Source: Stutzerimonas urumqiensis
GTDB taxonomy: Bacteria; Pseudomonadota; Gammaproteobacteria; Pseudomonadales; Pseudomonadaceae
Assembly: GCF_003640395.1 (NCBI RefSeq)
Contig: NZ_RBZQ01000009.1
Coordinates: forward strand, 124,001-188,000
Reading direction: 5' to 3'
DNA: 64,000 nucleotides
Below the pieces are notes generated by a model. That model saw only the letters and a list, made by a program, of their open reading frames with translations. It made no database searches and was not told the origin of the DNA. Of the stretch, positions 27,358 to 38,462 are shown piece after piece (position 1 is the first letter of the stretch; every line of letters begins with the position of its first letter). Made by a program: the position numbers and the translations under genes.

Positions 27358-28647
27358 TCAGCTGTGAGCCTGTTCGCGTGCGATCGCCCGGTAGCCGATG
27401 TCGCGGCGGTAGAAACAGCCGCTCCAGCCGATCTGCTCGGCCAGCGCGTAGGCGTTGCGCTGCGCCTCGCCGACGCTATGGCCGAGGGCGGTCGCGCAGA
27501 GCACCCGGCCGCCCGCGGTCACCACCTCGGCATTGGCCAGCGCCGTCCCGGCATGGAAGACCTTGCCCGGCAGGCGCGCCGCCGCGTCGAGCCCGCCGAT
27601 CGGCTGGCCCTTGGCGTAGTCGCCCGGATAGCCGCCGGCTGCCAGCACCACGCCCAGGCTTGGGCGTGCATCCCAGCGGGCCTCGACCTTGTCGAGGGCT
27701 TCGGCGAGCGCGGCTTCGACCAGCAGCACGAGGCTGGACTCGAGGCGCAGCATGATCGGCTGGGTTTCCGGATCGCCGAACCGGCAGTTGAACTCGATCA
27801 CCTTGGGCGCGCCCTGCGCATCGATCATCAGGCCGGCATAAAGGAAGCCCGTATAGCGGTTGCCCTCTGCGGCCATGCCGCGAACGGTGGGGTAGATGAC
27901 CTCGGCCATGATGCGCTCATGGACCTCGGGCGTTACCACCGGGGCGGGCGAGTAGGCGCCCATGCCACCTGTGTTCGGGCCGGTGTCACCATCGCCGACG
28001 CGCTTGTGGTCCTGGCTGGTGGCCATCGGTAGCACGTTGGCGCCGTCGACCATGACAATGAAGCTTGCTTCCTCGCCGTCGAGGAATTCCTCGATCACCA
28101 CGCGTGCCCCGGCGTCGCCGAACGCGTTGCCGGAGAGCATGTCACGCACGGCGGCTTCGGCTTCGGCAAGGGTCATCGCGACGATGACGCCCTTGCCCGC
28201 CGCCAGCCCGTCTGCCTTGATGACGATCGGTGCGCCTTTTTCGCGCAGGTAGGCCAGTGCCGGTTCGACCTCGGTGAAGTTCCGATAATCGGCGGTGGGG
28301 ATGGCATGACGCGCGAGGAAATCCTTGGTGAACGCCTTGGAGCCCTCCAGTTGGGCGGCGGCGGCGGTGGGGCCGAAGATGGCCAGGCCGCGCGAGCGGA
28401 ACAGGTCCACCACGCCCTTCACCAGCGGGGCCTCGGGGCCAACGATGGTCAGCTGCGCGTGCTGCTCGGCGAAGTCGGCCAGCTGCTCCAGGGCCACCAC
28501 GTCGATGGGGACGTTCTCGCACTTGGCCTCGGTCGCGGTGCCCGCGTTGCCCGGCGCGACGAAAACCTTGGCGACGCGGGGGTCCTGGGCAACCTTCCAG
28601 GCCAGCGCGTGCTCGCGGCCGCCGCTGCCGATGATCAATACGTTCAT
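27358..28647 (-). CDS. purD: Phosphoribosylamine-glycine ligase PurD
   Basis: Second enzyme of de novo purine synthesis: joins phosphoribosylamine and glycine with ATP to give GAR. The 429-residue protein has the N-terminal [18 protein letters not shown] signature, an ATP-grasp core ([15 protein letters not shown]) and the [12 protein letters not shown] motif of PurD. It follows purH on the same strand after a 77-base gap that holds a hairpin, so the pair is probably one operon with a modulating RNA structure. Confidence 0.98.
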   Translation of the reverse strand: MNVLIIGSGGREHALAWKVAQDPRVAKVFVAPGNAGTATEAKCENVPIDVVALEQLADFAEQHAQLTIVGPEAPLVKGVVDLFRSRGLAIFGPTAAAAQLEGSKAFTKDFLARHAIPTADYRNFTEVEPALAYLREKGAPIVIKADGLAAGKGVIVAMTLAEAEAAVRDMLSGNAFGDAGARVVIEEFLDGEEASFIVMVDGANVLPMATSQDHKRVGDGDTGPNTGGMGAYSPAPVVTPEVHERIMAEVIYPTVRGMAAEGNRYTGFLYAGLMIDAQGAPKVIEFNCRFGDPETQPIMLRLESSLVLLVEAALAEALDKVEARWDARPSLGVVLAAGGYPGDYAKGQPIGGLDAAARLPGKVFHAGTALANAEVVTAGGRVLCATALGHSVGEAQRNAYALAEQIGWSGCFYRRDIGYRAIAREQAHS

Positions 28648-28667
28648 GACTCGATTCTCTTGTCGGA

Positions 28668-28718
28668 AAGCCTGAAGTGGAGCCGAAGGCGCAGGACCTG
28701 GCTTCCGGCTTCAGGCTT
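28668..28718 (-). repeat. Inverted repeat between purH and purD
   Basis: Perfect 10-base arms AAGCCTGAAG and CTTCAGGCTT enclose about 31 bases that can pair further (GGAGCC with GGCTTCC). There is no T run on the minus strand, so it is not an efficient terminator. It may be an attenuating or mRNA-stabilising hairpin, or a REP-like element. Confidence 0.6.
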
Positions 28719-28724
28719 GCAGCC

Positions 28725-30329
28725 TTAGTGTCGGAAGTGGCGCATGCCGGTGAAGACCATCGCGATACCGGCCTCGTCGGCGGCGGCGATCACCTCGTTG
28801 TCGCGCATCGAACCGCCTGGCTGGATGACCGCGGTGATGCCTGCCTGCGCCGCGTTGTCGATACCGTCGCGGAAGGGGAAGAAGGCGTCCGACGCCATCA
28901 CCGCGCCTTGCACCTGCAGGCCGGCATGTTCGGCCTTGATCGCGGCGATACGAGCCGAATTGACGCGGCTCATCTGGCCGGCGCCGACACCGACGGTCTG
29001 GCGATTCTTCGCATAGACGATGGCGTTCGACTTGACGAACTTGGCCACCTTCCAGGCAAAGATGAGGTCGTGGATTTCCTGCTCGGTCGGCGCACGTCGC
29101 GTCACGACCTTCAGGTCCGCCTCGGTGACCATCGCAATGTCACGACTCTGTATCAGCAAGCCGCCGTTGACACGCTTGAAGTCCCAGCCCGGCGTCCGCG
29201 AGGCCGGCCACTGGCCGCACTCGAGCAGCCGCACATTGGCCTTGCTGGCGACGGCCTCGCGGGCCTCGGCGCTGATGGTCGGTGCGATGATGACCTCGAC
29301 GAACTGCCGCTCGACGATCGCGCGGGCAGTGTCGCCGTCCAGCTCGCGGTTGAACGCGATGATGCCGCCGAACGCCGATTCGCTGTCGGTGGCGTAGGCC
29401 AGCTCGTACGCCTTGCGGATGCCACCTTCGTTCTCCGGCACCACGGCGACGCCGCAGGGGTTGGCGTGCTTGACGATGACGCAGGCCGGTTTGACGAACG
29501 TCTTCACGCATTCCAGCGCGGCGTCGGTGTCGGCCACGTTGTTGAACGACAGTTCCTTGCCTTGCAATTGGCGGGCCGTGGCGACGCAGGCCTCGGTCGG
29601 GTTCTCGATGTAGAACGCCGCTTGCTGGTGCGGGTTTTCGCCATAGCGCATGTCCTGCGCCTTGACGAACTGCAGCGAGTAGGTGTGCGGAAACAGGCTG
29701 CGGTTTTCGGTCGACAGCGACTCGGCGCCCTGGTCGATCCCGCCGAGGTAGTTGGCGATCATGCCGTCATAGGCGGCAGTGTGTTCGAACGCCTTGAGCG
29801 CCAGGTCGAAGCGCTGGGCGTAGGTCAGGCCGCCGGCCTGAAGGTTGTCGATGATCGCCGAGTAATCGTCCGAATTGACGACGATGGCCACGTCCTTATG
29901 GTTCTTCGCGGCGCTTCGAACCATGGTCGGGCCACCGATGTCGATGTTCTCGATCGCGTCGGGCAGGGTGCAGCCTGGCTTCGCGACGGTCGCGGCGAAG
30001 GGGTAGAGGTTCACCGCGACCAGGTCGATGGGCTTGATGTCGTGCGCGGCCATGACGTCGCCATCGCGATCGCGACGGCCGAGGATCCCGCCGTGGATCT
30101 TCGGGTGCAGCGTTTTGACGCGGCCATCCATCATTTCCGGGAAGCCCGTGTAGTCTGCCACTTCGACGGCGTCGATCCCTTGTTCGCGGAGCAGCTTGTA
30201 GGTGCCGCCCGTGGAGAGGATTTCCACGCCGAGCGCGCTGAGGGCACGGGCGAAATCGACGACGCCGGTCTTGTCGGAGACACTGATGAGGGCGCGGCGG
30301 ACGGGTAGGCGGGTGGTCTGGTCGGTCAT
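28725..30329 (-). CDS. purH: Bifunctional AICAR transformylase / IMP cyclohydrolase PurH
   Basis: Carries out the last two steps of IMP synthesis. The 534-residue protein has an N-terminal methylglyoxal-synthase-like cyclohydrolase domain ([19 protein letters not shown], then STGGT) and a C-terminal AICAR transformylase domain with the catalytic KHANPCG motif. I chose the ATG at 30329 ([14 protein letters not shown]), matching pseudomonad PurH; a GTG at 30341 would add four residues. It lies 70 bases after fis. Confidence 0.97.
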   Translation of the reverse strand: MTDQTTRLPVRRALISVSDKTGVVDFARALSALGVEILSTGGTYKLLREQGIDAVEVADYTGFPEMMDGRVKTLHPKIHGGILGRRDRDGDVMAAHDIKPIDLVAVNLYPFAATVAKPGCTLPDAIENIDIGGPTMVRSAAKNHKDVAIVVNSDDYSAIIDNLQAGGLTYAQRFDLALKAFEHTAAYDGMIANYLGGIDQGAESLSTENRSLFPHTYSLQFVKAQDMRYGENPHQQAAFYIENPTEACVATARQLQGKELSFNNVADTDAALECVKTFVKPACVIVKHANPCGVAVVPENEGGIRKAYELAYATDSESAFGGIIAFNRELDGDTARAIVERQFVEVIIAPTISAEAREAVASKANVRLLECGQWPASRTPGWDFKRVNGGLLIQSRDIAMVTEADLKVVTRRAPTEQEIHDLIFAWKVAKFVKSNAIVYAKNRQTVGVGAGQMSRVNSARIAAIKAEHAGLQVQGAVMASDAFFPFRDGIDNAAQAGITAVIQPGGSMRDNEVIAAADEAGIAMVFTGMRHFRH

Positions 30330-30399
30330 TGGCGATTCCACAGGGTGCGAGACTGGCTCAGGGCGGGCGCTCGGTGGCGAGCGACGGGCCTGCTTGGTG

Positions 30400-30717
30400 T
30401 CAGAGGAGGTCGTACTGCTTGAGCTTCTTGCGCAGGGTGCCCCGATTGAGGCCCAGCAGCTCGGAGGCTTTGGTCTGGTTGCCCTTGACGTGGCGCATCA
30501 CCGTTTCGAGCAGCGGCGCCTCCACTTCGGAAAGCACCAGGTTGTAGACGTCGGTGACCTCGGCGCCTTCGAGGTGCGCGAAGTAGTTGCAGAGTGCCTT
30601 CTCGACGCTGCCGCGCAGGGTCTGTCCCTCTTCGCTGGGCGTGTTCAGGTGCTGCTTGAGGTTGATGTTGTCGCTCACGGACGTGATTCCATTTGCAAAA
30701 GTCTCGGTGATCGTCAT
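30400..30717 (-). CDS. fis: Nucleoid-associated protein Fis
   Basis: Small DNA-bending protein of 105 residues that acts in rRNA activation, recombination and chromosome structure. It has the N-terminal flexible region and a C-terminal helix-turn-helix ([20 protein letters not shown]). The ATG overlaps the dusB stop (ATGA), reproducing the dusB-fis operon of gammaproteobacteria; the longer open frame upstream lies inside dusB. Confidence 0.97.
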   Translation of the reverse strand: MTITETFANGITSVSDNINLKQHLNTPSEEGQTLRGSVEKALCNYFAHLEGAEVTDVYNLVLSEVEAPLLETVMRHVKGNQTKASELLGLNRGTLRKKLKQYDLL

Positions 30718-31727
30718 GCGGCCACCCCCTCCCCATCCCTTGCATGAAGGTTCGAACGGCATTCGGCGAAGAACGCACGAACGCTCGCGTGTTGTCCGTC
30801 CTTGTCATCCAGACGGTTGAAAGTGCTACGAAACGCGGTGCCGCCGGGTGTGGCGGCGAGGTACCAGCCGACATGCTTGCGCGCGATGCGCACGCCCATG
30901 TCGTCGCCGTAGAAGTCGTGCAGCGCGTCGAGGTGCTCGAGCAGGACGGCTTCGCACTCGTCCAGCGCCGGCCCGGGCAGCGTGGCGCCGGTGGCCAGGT
31001 AATGATCGATTTCGCGGAAAATCCAGGGCCGGCCTTGCGCGGCGCGGCCGATGAGCAGGCCGTCGGCACCTGTGTAGGCGAGCACGTCGGCGGCCTTGCG
31101 GGGCGAGTCGATGTCGCCGTTGGCGAAGACCGGAATGCCGATCGCCTGCTTGATCTCGGCAATGGTGTCGTACTCGGCCTCGCCCTTGTACAGGTCGGCC
31201 CGCGTCCGACCGTGGACGGCCAACGCTTGAATGCCGGCGTCTTCCGCAATGCGTGCGACGGTGACGCCGTTGCGGTTATCTCGATCCCACCCGGTACGGA
31301 TCTTCAGGGTGACCGGCACCTCGACCGCCTTCACCACGGCGTCCAGGATCGCGCCGACGAGTTGCTCATCCTTCATCAGCGCCGATCCGGCGGCCTTGTT
31401 GCAGACCTTCTTGGCCGGGCAGCCCATGTTGATGTCGATGATCTGCGCGCCGAGTTCGACGTTCCGCCGCGCCGCTTCGGCCAGCATCTGCGGATCGCCG
31501 CCGGCTATCTGCACGGAGCGGGGCTCCGGATCGCCCTCGTGCGGCAGGCGCAGGCGTGACTTGCGGCTGTTCCACAGGCGCACGTCGCTGGTCACCATTT
31601 CCGAGACGACCAGCCCGGCGCCGAGGCGGCGGCAGAGCTGGCGAAAGGGCAGGTCGGTCACCCCGGCCATGGGCGCGAGGACTAACCGGTTGGGCAGGGT
31701 ATAGGGGCCGATGCGTACCGCTGACAT
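30714..31727 (-). CDS. dusB: tRNA-dihydrouridine synthase DusB
   Basis: FMN-dependent enzyme reducing uridine in tRNA (U17 in E. coli). The 337-residue protein has the TIM-barrel start [15 protein letters not shown], the catalytic-cysteine motif [18 protein letters not shown], and the [14 protein letters not shown] and GRAAQGRPW motifs that bind FMN. It heads the dusB-fis operon. Confidence 0.97.
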   Translation of the reverse strand: MSAVRIGPYTLPNRLVLAPMAGVTDLPFRQLCRRLGAGLVVSEMVTSDVRLWNSRKSRLRLPHEGDPEPRSVQIAGGDPQMLAEAARRNVELGAQIIDINMGCPAKKVCNKAAGSALMKDEQLVGAILDAVVKAVEVPVTLKIRTGWDRDNRNGVTVARIAEDAGIQALAVHGRTRADLYKGEAEYDTIAEIKQAIGIPVFANGDIDSPRKAADVLAYTGADGLLIGRAAQGRPWIFREIDHYLATGATLPGPALDECEAVLLEHLDALHDFYGDDMGVRIARKHVGWYLAATPGGTAFRSTFNRLDDKDGQHASVRAFFAECRSNLHARDGEGVAA

Positions 31728-31788
31728 GTAGATTCCCTTGCTGGAGCCTGCTTGTTAGGTCGATCGGGACTGCTGAAAAAGGGTGGGC

Positions 31789-31817
31789 ATGATACCCGCT
31801 CCGCATGACCGGTTAAA
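31789..31817 (-). promoter_or_regulatory. Probable sigma-70 promoter of dusB-fis
   Basis: On the minus strand TTTAAC and TATCAT are separated by exactly 17 bases, ending about 60 bases upstream of the dusB ATG. The -10 box is a 5/6 match, the -35 box weak. The only candidate in the 147-base gap. Confidence 0.5.
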
Positions 31818-31874
31818 GGTCGTTCTGAACAAATTATGAACAGCTGCGGCGTTAGCACACTTGGTTTGGTTGGG

Positions 31875-33026
31875 TCATTCGGGCGAATGGAAGCTCAGGC
31901 TGTAGTTCACCGCGTTCTCGCCCGGATCGAGGATCTCGATCGAGATGTGGATCGGTGTCTGCGGCGGCATCTCGGCCTCGCCGGCCATTTCGCCGGCGAG
32001 GTATTCGCTGGGGCGAAACCGCCGACTGGCCAGCAGCTTGCCGTTCAGGTCGGCGAAGCGCAGCTCCAGCGCCGGGAAGGGCTGGGCGAAAGGCGCGCGG
32101 TTATAGAGGATGGCGTCAACCGTCAGCGCACCCTCGAAGTCGGGGTGGCTGCGTACCATCAGGTTGCTGCTCTTGATCGCGTCGATGTCGATCTCGGGCG
32201 GCAGTTCGCAGCCGAGGCTCGGGCACAGGCGTTCGAGCCAGGGGCGGTATTCGGCCTGGCGGGCAAGCGCCTCGAAGTTGTAGGCAACGTATTGCACGAC
32301 GAGTGCGAGCGTGGCCAGCAGGATGGCGAGCATCCAGCCCAGGCGGCGACCCCAGCGTCTGGGTTGCGGTTGCCAATCGAGTCGTAGAGGGTCGTCCTCC
32401 AGCTCGAACAGCGGATCGGCGCGCAGATCCGGCTCCCGGCGAGCGGTCGTTTCCTCGGGTTCGGCGCGCAACGCGCCAAGGCTGGGCTCGTCGCGGTGCG
32501 TGAAGGGCGTCGGCGGCCGCTCGCGAAGCGAGGGTTCGGTCAGCGGTGCGGGTGCGAAACCTGCATCGCCCGGCGCGGGTGAGAATTTGACCGGTTCGGC
32601 TGGATGGTCTTCATCCTGTTCGGATTGCAGCAGCCGTTCAGCCCAGCTTTCATCGATGCTGTCGGCCGGCTCGACGAGGCCGTGACGGCGCCTGAGCGCG
32701 GAGCTGCGTTTCTCCTGGTGCTCCAGTCGCGCCAGTTCGGCATCGAGATCGAGGTGGTCGAGATCGAGCTCCATGTCCGCCGACGCGAACGAGGGGGCTT
32801 CCCCGGCCAGTCGTTGCGCGACCACGGCCGGCGACGAGGATGAGCGATCCGCATCGAGTGGACCGGCCGTCGGCGCGAGGTCGGCGGCGGTCTTGAGGTG
32901 CAGGCCGGCGTCGAAGACCTTGCGGCATGACCCGCAGCGCACGATGCCATTGGCCGCGCCCAACTGAGTCGGGTTGACCCTGAACGTGGTGCGGCACTGG
33001 GGGCATTGGGTGATGAAGCTGGTCAT
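31875..33026 (-). CDS. Zinc-ribbon DUF3426 membrane protein
   Basis: A 383-residue protein with an N-terminal zinc ribbon of the MJ0042 type (Cys8, Cys11, Cys31, Cys34), a long acidic, proline-rich low-complexity linker (about 45-220), one membrane helix (about 229-250) and a C-terminal periplasmic DUF3426 domain. It is always uncharacterised in relatives; its place between prmA and dusB is conserved in pseudomonads. A membrane-anchored cytoplasmic zinc ribbon suggests signalling or protein assembly, but nothing in the sequence proves this. Confidence 0.88.
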   Translation of the reverse strand: MTSFITQCPQCRTTFRVNPTQLGAANGIVRCGSCRKVFDAGLHLKTAADLAPTAGPLDADRSSSSPAVVAQRLAGEAPSFASADMELDLDHLDLDAELARLEHQEKRSSALRRRHGLVEPADSIDESWAERLLQSEQDEDHPAEPVKFSPAPGDAGFAPAPLTEPSLRERPPTPFTHRDEPSLGALRAEPEETTARREPDLRADPLFELEDDPLRLDWQPQPRRWGRRLGWMLAILLATLALVVQYVAYNFEALARQAEYRPWLERLCPSLGCELPPEIDIDAIKSSNLMVRSHPDFEGALTVDAILYNRAPFAQPFPALELRFADLNGKLLASRRFRPSEYLAGEMAGEAEMPPQTPIHISIEILDPGENAVNYSLSFHSPE

Positions 33027-33090
33027 GCGCAGGTCCGGCGAAAAATGCCCGCTAGTCTAACCGAAGCTCCGGGCGAGGGCAGCGAAGGCG

Positions 33091-33972
33091 TCAGCCTCGA
33101 CGCACGCCGCTGATCCGTACCCAGCCTTCCTTTTCGGCGGTGGGGTCGAGGTCGAACGAATCCGCATAGGCGCGGCGCACATCCTCGGCCTGCTCGGCGA
33201 GGATGCCTGACAGCGCGATGCGGCCGCCGGGCTGGACGAGGCTCGTCAGCTGCGGGGCGAGTTCGACCAGCGGTCCGGCAAGGATATTGGCCACCAATAC
33301 CGGTGCGGCAGTTGGCGGCATCGCCTCGGGCAGGTGGAGCGCCAGGCGATCGGCGGCGATATGGTTGCGCTCGGCATTGTCGCGCGACGCCTCGAGGGCC
33401 TGCGGATCGATGTCCGTTCCGGTGGCGCGTGCGGCCCCCAGGAGCAGCCCGGCGATGGCCAGAATGCCGGAGCCGCAGCCGAAGTCGATCAGGTGCAGAC
33501 CATCGAGGTCCTGGCCATCCAGCCATTCGAGGCACAAGGCCGTGGTCGGATGGGTGCCCGTGCCGAAGGCGAGGCCCGGGTCCAGCAACAGGTTGACCGC
33601 TTCAGGCTCGGGCGCCGAATGCCAGCTCGGCACGATCCATAGGCGTCGTCCGAAACGCATCGGATGAAAGTTGTCCATCCAGCTGCGTTCCCAGTCCTGG
33701 TCCTCGATGCGTTCCAGCTGGTGGTCGGGCAGCTCGCCGCCGGTCAGCAATACGAGATGGGCAAGCAGGTTGTCTTCGTCGACATCCGCCTCGAACAGCG
33801 CGAGCAGGTGGGTATGCGTCCACAGCGGGGTGGTGCCGAGGTCGGGCTCGAAGATCGGTTGGTCTTCGGCGTCCATGAAGGTGACGGACACCGCGCCGAC
33901 GCCAAGCAGTGCGTCTTCGTAGCGCTCGGCCTGTTCCGGCGTGATGGCGAGGCGGAGTTGCAGCCAGGGCAT
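33091..33972 (-). CDS. prmA: Ribosomal protein L11 methyltransferase PrmA
   Basis: SAM-dependent enzyme that trimethylates several amino groups of ribosomal protein L11. The 293-residue protein has an N-terminal substrate-recognition domain beginning [10 protein letters not shown], a linker, and a Rossmann methyltransferase domain with motif [17 protein letters not shown] and the NILAGPL catalytic motif. It follows accC after a strong terminator, so it probably has its own promoter. Confidence 0.97.
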   Translation of the reverse strand: MPWLQLRLAITPEQAERYEDALLGVGAVSVTFMDAEDQPIFEPDLGTTPLWTHTHLLALFEADVDEDNLLAHLVLLTGGELPDHQLERIEDQDWERSWMDNFHPMRFGRRLWIVPSWHSAPEPEAVNLLLDPGLAFGTGTHPTTALCLEWLDGQDLDGLHLIDFGCGSGILAIAGLLLGAARATGTDIDPQALEASRDNAERNHIAADRLALHLPEAMPPTAAPVLVANILAGPLVELAPQLTSLVQPGGRIALSGILAEQAEDVRRAYADSFDLDPTAEKEGWVRISGVRRG

Positions 33973-33987
33973 GAAAAAACCTCATGT

Positions 33988-34051
33988 AAAAACGGCTGAA
34001 GGCCGGACGAAAGGCGGCGAGCTTGCCCGCTTTTTCGTCCGGCCTCCAGCC
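33988..34051 (-). terminator. Long-stem Rho-independent terminator of accBC
   Basis: Two 19-base arms (33994-34012 and 34033-34051) pair with one mismatch around a 20-base loop, followed on the minus strand by TTTTT. It lies 27 bases after the accC stop. The stem is unusually long for a terminator, and its GGCTGAAGGCCGGA core recalls REP-type elements. Confidence 0.85.
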
Positions 34052-34077
34052 TTCGGCGCTCTGTCGTTCGCGCGGAG

Positions 34078-35427
34078 TCAGTGCTTGTCCATACCCAGTT
34101 TCTTTTCCAGGTAATGGATGTTCACGCCGCCCTTGCAGAAGCCTTCGTCGCGCACCAGGTCCCGGTGCAGCGGGACGTTGGTCTTGATGCCGTCGACCAC
34201 GATTTCCTCGAGGGCGTTGCGCATGCGTGCGAGCGCCTCGTCGCGGCTGTTGCCGTAGGCGATGACCTTGCCGATCAGCGAATCGTAGTTCGGCGGGACG
34301 GCGTAGCCGCTGTACAGGTGGGAATCCACCCGAATGCCGTTACCGCCTGGTGCGTGGAAGTGCTTCACCTTGCCGGGGCTGGGCATGAAGGTCTTCGGGT
34401 CCTCGGCGTTGATCCGGCATTCCAGCGCATGGCCGCGGATGACGACATCCTTCTGCGTATATGACAGCTTGTTGCCCGCCGCGATGCTGAGCATTTCCTT
34501 GACGATGTCGATGCCGGTGACCATTTCGGTGACCGGGTGCTCGACCTGAACACGGGTGTTCATCTCGATGAAGTAGAAGCGGCCGTCTTCGTAGAGGAAC
34601 TCGAAGGTGCCGGCGCCCCGGTAACCGATCTCGACGCAGGCATCGACGCAGCGCTGGAGCACTTCGGCGCGGGCCTTTTCGTCGATGTAGGGGGCGGGCG
34701 CTTCTTCCAGCACCTTCTGGTGACGGCGCTGCAACGAGCAGTCGCGATCGCCCAGGTGAATGGCATTGCCCTGGCCATCGGACAGCACCTGGACTTCCAC
34801 GTGGCGCGGATTGCCGAGGAACTTCTCGAGGTAAACCATCGGATTGCCGAACGCGGCACCGGCTTCGGTGCGGGTCAGCTTGGCCGACTTGATCAGGTCT
34901 TCTTCCTTGTGCACCACGCGCATGCCGCGACCACCGCCGCCGCCAGCGGCCTTGATGATCACCGGATAGCCGACTTCACGGGCAATGCGCAGCGCTTCGT
35001 CTTCGTCTTCCGGCAGCGGGCCGTCGGAACCGGGCACCACGGGCACGCCCGCCTTGATCATGGCGTCCTTGGCCGAGACCTTGTCGCCCATCAGGCGAAT
35101 GGTATCGGCCCTGGGGCCGACGAAGGCGAAGCCGGATTTCTCGACCTGTTCGGCGAAATCGGCGTTTTCCGCGAGGAAGCCGTAGCCCGGGTGGATCGCC
35201 GTGGCGCCCGTGACTTCGGCCGCCGCAATGATCGACGGGATGTGCAGGTAGGAGTTCGTCGCCTGTGCCGGGCCGATGCAGACGGACTCGTCGGCCAGCG
35301 CCAGGTGCATCAGCTCGCGGTCGGCGGTCGAGTGCACCGCGACGGTCTTGATCCCGAGCTCCTTGCAGGCGCGCAGGATGCGCAGGGCGATTTCGCCGCG
35401 GTTGGCGATCAGTACTTTTTCCAACAT
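34078..35427 (-). CDS. accC: Acetyl-CoA carboxylase, biotin carboxylase subunit AccC
   Basis: ATP-grasp enzyme that carboxylates biotin on AccB, the first half-reaction of fatty-acid synthesis. The 449-residue protein starts [20 protein letters not shown] and has the glycine-rich ATP loop [14 protein letters not shown] and [14 protein letters not shown] with active-site Glu and Arg. I chose the ATG at 35427, the family start; 17 bases separate it from accB, with which it forms an operon. Confidence 0.98.
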   Translation of the reverse strand: MLEKVLIANRGEIALRILRACKELGIKTVAVHSTADRELMHLALADESVCIGPAQATNSYLHIPSIIAAAEVTGATAIHPGYGFLAENADFAEQVEKSGFAFVGPRADTIRLMGDKVSAKDAMIKAGVPVVPGSDGPLPEDEDEALRIAREVGYPVIIKAAGGGGGRGMRVVHKEEDLIKSAKLTRTEAGAAFGNPMVYLEKFLGNPRHVEVQVLSDGQGNAIHLGDRDCSLQRRHQKVLEEAPAPYIDEKARAEVLQRCVDACVEIGYRGAGTFEFLYEDGRFYFIEMNTRVQVEHPVTEMVTGIDIVKEMLSIAAGNKLSYTQKDVVIRGHALECRINAEDPKTFMPSPGKVKHFHAPGGNGIRVDSHLYSGYAVPPNYDSLIGKVIAYGNSRDEALARMRNALEEIVVDGIKTNVPLHRDLVRDEGFCKGGVNIHYLEKKLGMDKH

Positions 35428-35444
35428 CGCAGGCTCTCCGCGGT

Positions 35445-35909
35445 TCAAACGATGGTGAACAGCGGCTGGTCGAATTCGACCGGCTGACCATTCTCCACGA
35501 GGATCGATTCGACGGTGCCGCTGGTTTCGGCCTCGATGTGGTTCATCATCTTCATGGCTTCGACGATGCAGAGGATGTCGCCTTTCTTCACGGTCTGGCC
35601 GACATCGACGAAGACCTTCGCCGTCGGCGAGGACGCGCGGTAGAAGGTGCCGACCATGGGCGAGCGCACCACGGTGCCGTTCAGCTTCGCCTCGGCCGGG
35701 GCGGCGGCTTCAGTGCTGCTGGCGGGGGCGGCGGCCGGCGCGGCCGGTGCCGGTGCGGGAGCGGCCTGTGCGTAGATCGGCTGGTGCATGGCCGTCTGCT
35801 TGCTATGCCGGCTGATGCGTACCGATTCTTCGCCTTCGTGGATTTCCAGTTCGTCGATGCCCGACTCTTCCAGCAGCTCGATCAGTTTTTTGACTTTGCG
35901 AATATCCAT
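35445..35909 (-). CDS. accB: Biotin carboxyl carrier protein AccB
   Basis: Carrier subunit of acetyl-CoA carboxylase. The 154-residue protein has an N-terminal helical region, an Ala/Pro-rich linker (about 48-73) and the biotinyl domain with the EAMKM motif, where Lys120 is the biotinylation site. It lies between aroQ and accC on one strand, the usual gammaproteobacterial order. Confidence 0.98.
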   Translation of the reverse strand: MDIRKVKKLIELLEESGIDELEIHEGEESVRISRHSKQTAMHQPIYAQAAPAPAPAAPAAAPASSTEAAAPAEAKLNGTVVRSPMVGTFYRASSPTAKVFVDVGQTVKKGDILCIVEAMKMMNHIEAETSGTVESILVENGQPVEFDQPLFTIV

Positions 35910-35992
35910 GAAGCTTTGACTCCGATAGAGGGCGATGACTGTGTTTCGTCGTTGTTGTGACCGGCCGGCGCGTTCGGGCCGTCCAGTGCGAG

Positions 35993-36436
35993 TCAGGCGG
36001 TGGCCAGGTGCTCCAGGGCGGCATCCAGTGCCAGTCGGTAGCCACTGGCGCCCAGGCCACAGATCACCCCTACCGCGACGTCGGAAAAGTAGGAGTGATG
36101 CCGGAACGGCTCGCGCTTGTGCACGTTGGACAGGTGCACTTCGATGAATGGGATGCTCACGGCCAGCAACGCGTCACGTATCGCGACGCTGGTGTGGGTG
36201 AAGGCGGCCGGATTGATCAGGATGAAGTCCACCCCTTCGCTGCGTGCGGCGTGGATGCGTTCGATCAGCTCGTGCTCGGCGTTGGACTGGAAGTGCGACA
36301 GGCGATGGCCTGCCTGCTGGGCCTGGTGGTCGAGCAGCTGGTTGATGTCGGCCAGCGTGGTCGCGCCGTAGACGCCGGGCTCACGCGTGCCGAGCAGGTT
36401 CAGGTTCGGGCCGTGGAGGACGAGGACGGACGCCAT
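35993..36436 (-). CDS. aroQ: Type II 3-dehydroquinate dehydratase AroQ
   Basis: Third step of the shikimate pathway: dehydrates 3-dehydroquinate. The 147-residue protein has the N-terminal [18 protein letters not shown] motif with its catalytic Tyr/Arg lid, [16 protein letters not shown] and IEVHLSN with the catalytic His region. It lies 83 bases upstream of accB and is probably co-transcribed. Confidence 0.97.
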   Translation of the reverse strand: MASVLVLHGPNLNLLGTREPGVYGATTLADINQLLDHQAQQAGHRLSHFQSNAEHELIERIHAARSEGVDFILINPAAFTHTSVAIRDALLAVSIPFIEVHLSNVHKREPFRHHSYFSDVAVGVICGLGASGYRLALDAALEHLATA

Positions 36437-36609
36437 GGGTGTTCCTTCTTGTAGTCACGCAAGCGTTGTAGCCATGCCAGCGAGGGTCGGCCGGGAGCCG
36501 AAAAAGAAGGCGACTATGCCGCAACCCTGGCCTGACTGTCCAGTCATGTGCCGTTCGACGTAAATCCCTGCACGATTTGCGACGATCCGAGAAGTCGGCC
36601 CGGCCCGGA

Positions 36610-38400
36610 CTAGAGCGTGGCGCGCGCCTGCTGCAGGCGGTCGAGAAACGCCGGCGCTTCGATTTCACCAACCACACGCAGGTTTTCGCGCTCGTTGCCC
36701 TGCGTATCGAAGAAGAGGATCGCCGGTGGACCGAACAGCGCGAACCGGTCCAGCAGCGCGCGCTGTTCGGCGTTGCTTTCGGTGATGTCGAAGCGGATGA
36801 GGTGGTAATCCCCCAGGCGCTGGGCAACCTCCGGCTGGGCGAAGACTTCGCGTTCGATGACCTTGCAGCTGATGCACCAGTCGGCATACCAGTCCAGCAG
36901 GGCCGGTTTCCCGGCCTGACTGGCAGCGAGCAGCTGGGCGTCGAGCTCCGCCGGCGTATCGACGTCCTGCCATTGCGCGGGCGCTGCGCTCGTCGTCTGG
37001 CCAGCCGCGGCCAGTGGCAGCGGCCGGAGTGGGTCCGATGCGCCCTGCAAGGCGCCGATCCAGGCGACGATGCCGTAGGTCAGCAGAGCCAGGCCGACCA
37101 GTTGCGCGAGCCGGCCGGGCGCCGCCTTGGGCACGAGTTCGAGAGTGCCGATGAACACCGCGACGCCCACCGCCAGGGTGCCCCACAACGCCAGCGCCAC
37201 CGGGCCGGGCAGTACGCGTTCCAGCATCCACACGGCGACGGCCAGCAGCATCACGCCGAACAGGTTGCGCACGGTCAGCATCCAGGGGCCGCTACGCGGC
37301 AGCAGTGCGCCGCCACCGGTGGCGAAAAGCACCAGCGGCGTGCCCATGCCCAGGCCGAGCGCGAGCAGTTTCAAGCCGCCGCCCAGCGCATCGCCACTGG
37401 CGCTTATATAGAGAAGAGCGCCGGCCAGCGGGGCGGACACGCAGGGCGAGACCAGCAGGCTGGATACCAGCCCCATCAGCGCGGCGCCCGCAAAGGAACC
37501 GCCTTGCGCGCGATTGGCCAGGCGATCGAGCCGGCCGCTCAGGGCGCTGGGCAGGCGCAGTTCGAACACCCCGAACATCGCCAGGGCGAAGGCGGCGAAA
37601 AACAGCGCGAAAGGCACCAGTACCCACGGCGACTGCAATCGCGCCTGGATATTCAGTTCCGCACCGAACAGCCCCATCAGCGCGCCCAGCACCGCGAAGC
37701 CGGCGGCCATCGGCAGGACGTAGGCCAGCGACAAGGCCAGGCTGCGCAAGCCGCCCGGCTGGCCGCGCAGCACGACGCCCGAAAGGATCGGCAGCATGGG
37801 CAGTACGCAGGGGGTGAAGGTCAGGCCCAGCCCGGCGAGGAAGAACAGTGCGATTTCCCGCCAGGACAGCGGCAGCGGCGTGTCGCTCGCAGGCGCCGGG
37901 GCATCGGCGGTGGCGGGTGTGCCGTCGCCGATCGACAATTGCTCGGTTTCCGGCGGATAGCACAGCCCTTGGTCGGCGCAGCCCTGGTAGGTCACGCGCA
38001 GAGTGAACGGCGCCTTCGATGGGTTATCGATCGGCAGCCTGATATCCACCACGCCGTAGTACACCACCACGTCCCCGAAATATTCGTCGGTCTTCTGCTC
38101 GCCTGGCGGCAGCTGCGGTTCGCCGACGGTGACGCCGGGCGTCGGGCTGACGAACTGGAAGCGGTGCTGATAAAGGTAGTAGCCCGGCGCGGCGACGACG
38201 CGCAGGTGCACGCTGCCCGCACTGCTTTCGCTGACGCTCAAGCGGAAGGCTTCGCGGACGGGAAGGAAGTCCTGCGAGTTGTCCAGCGTGCCGCCGAGCG
38301 TCGGGCTGGGGCGGCTGTCGAACAGGCCGGCGTGGACGGGCAGGGCGATCAGCAGGAGAAGCGCGATCCATACGGCGCGCAACAATGAGGGGTGAGGCAT
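36610..38400 (-). CDS. dsbD: Thiol:disulfide interchange protein DsbD
   Basis: Inner-membrane reductase that carries electrons from cytoplasmic thioredoxin to periplasmic DsbC/DsbG and cytochrome-maturation proteins. The 596-residue protein has a signal peptide (cut near residue 24), an N-terminal DsbD-alpha domain with Cys141 and Cys147, about eight membrane helices (195-440), and a C-terminal thioredoxin-like domain with WCISC (Cys509, Cys512). The ATG at 38400 gives a proper signal peptide; the frame upstream of it is not homologous. Confidence 0.95.
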   Translation of the reverse strand: MPHPSLLRAVWIALLLLIALPVHAGLFDSRPSPTLGGTLDNSQDFLPVREAFRLSVSESSAGSVHLRVVAAPGYYLYQHRFQFVSPTPGVTVGEPQLPPGEQKTDEYFGDVVVYYGVVDIRLPIDNPSKAPFTLRVTYQGCADQGLCYPPETEQLSIGDGTPATADAPAPASDTPLPLSWREIALFFLAGLGLTFTPCVLPMLPILSGVVLRGQPGGLRSLALSLAYVLPMAAGFAVLGALMGLFGAELNIQARLQSPWVLVPFALFFAAFALAMFGVFELRLPSALSGRLDRLANRAQGGSFAGAALMGLVSSLLVSPCVSAPLAGALLYISASGDALGGGLKLLALGLGMGTPLVLFATGGGALLPRSGPWMLTVRNLFGVMLLAVAVWMLERVLPGPVALALWGTLAVGVAVFIGTLELVPKAAPGRLAQLVGLALLTYGIVAWIGALQGASDPLRPLPLAAAGQTTSAAPAQWQDVDTPAELDAQLLAASQAGKPALLDWYADWCISCKVIEREVFAQPEVAQRLGDYHLIRFDITESNAEQRALLDRFALFGPPAILFFDTQGNERENLRVVGEIEAPAFLDRLQQARATL

Positions 38401-38462
38401 GGCGGGCGGTACCGAATTCGTTGCCGGGCATGATAACCAAGCTCGCCCCTCGGTGCCCGGGT

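Noticed and set aside
27352-31704. Long plus-strand frames opposite purD, purH and dusB
   Set aside because: They are antisense shadows of conserved genes, with no ribosome-binding sites and a composition unlike real proteins.
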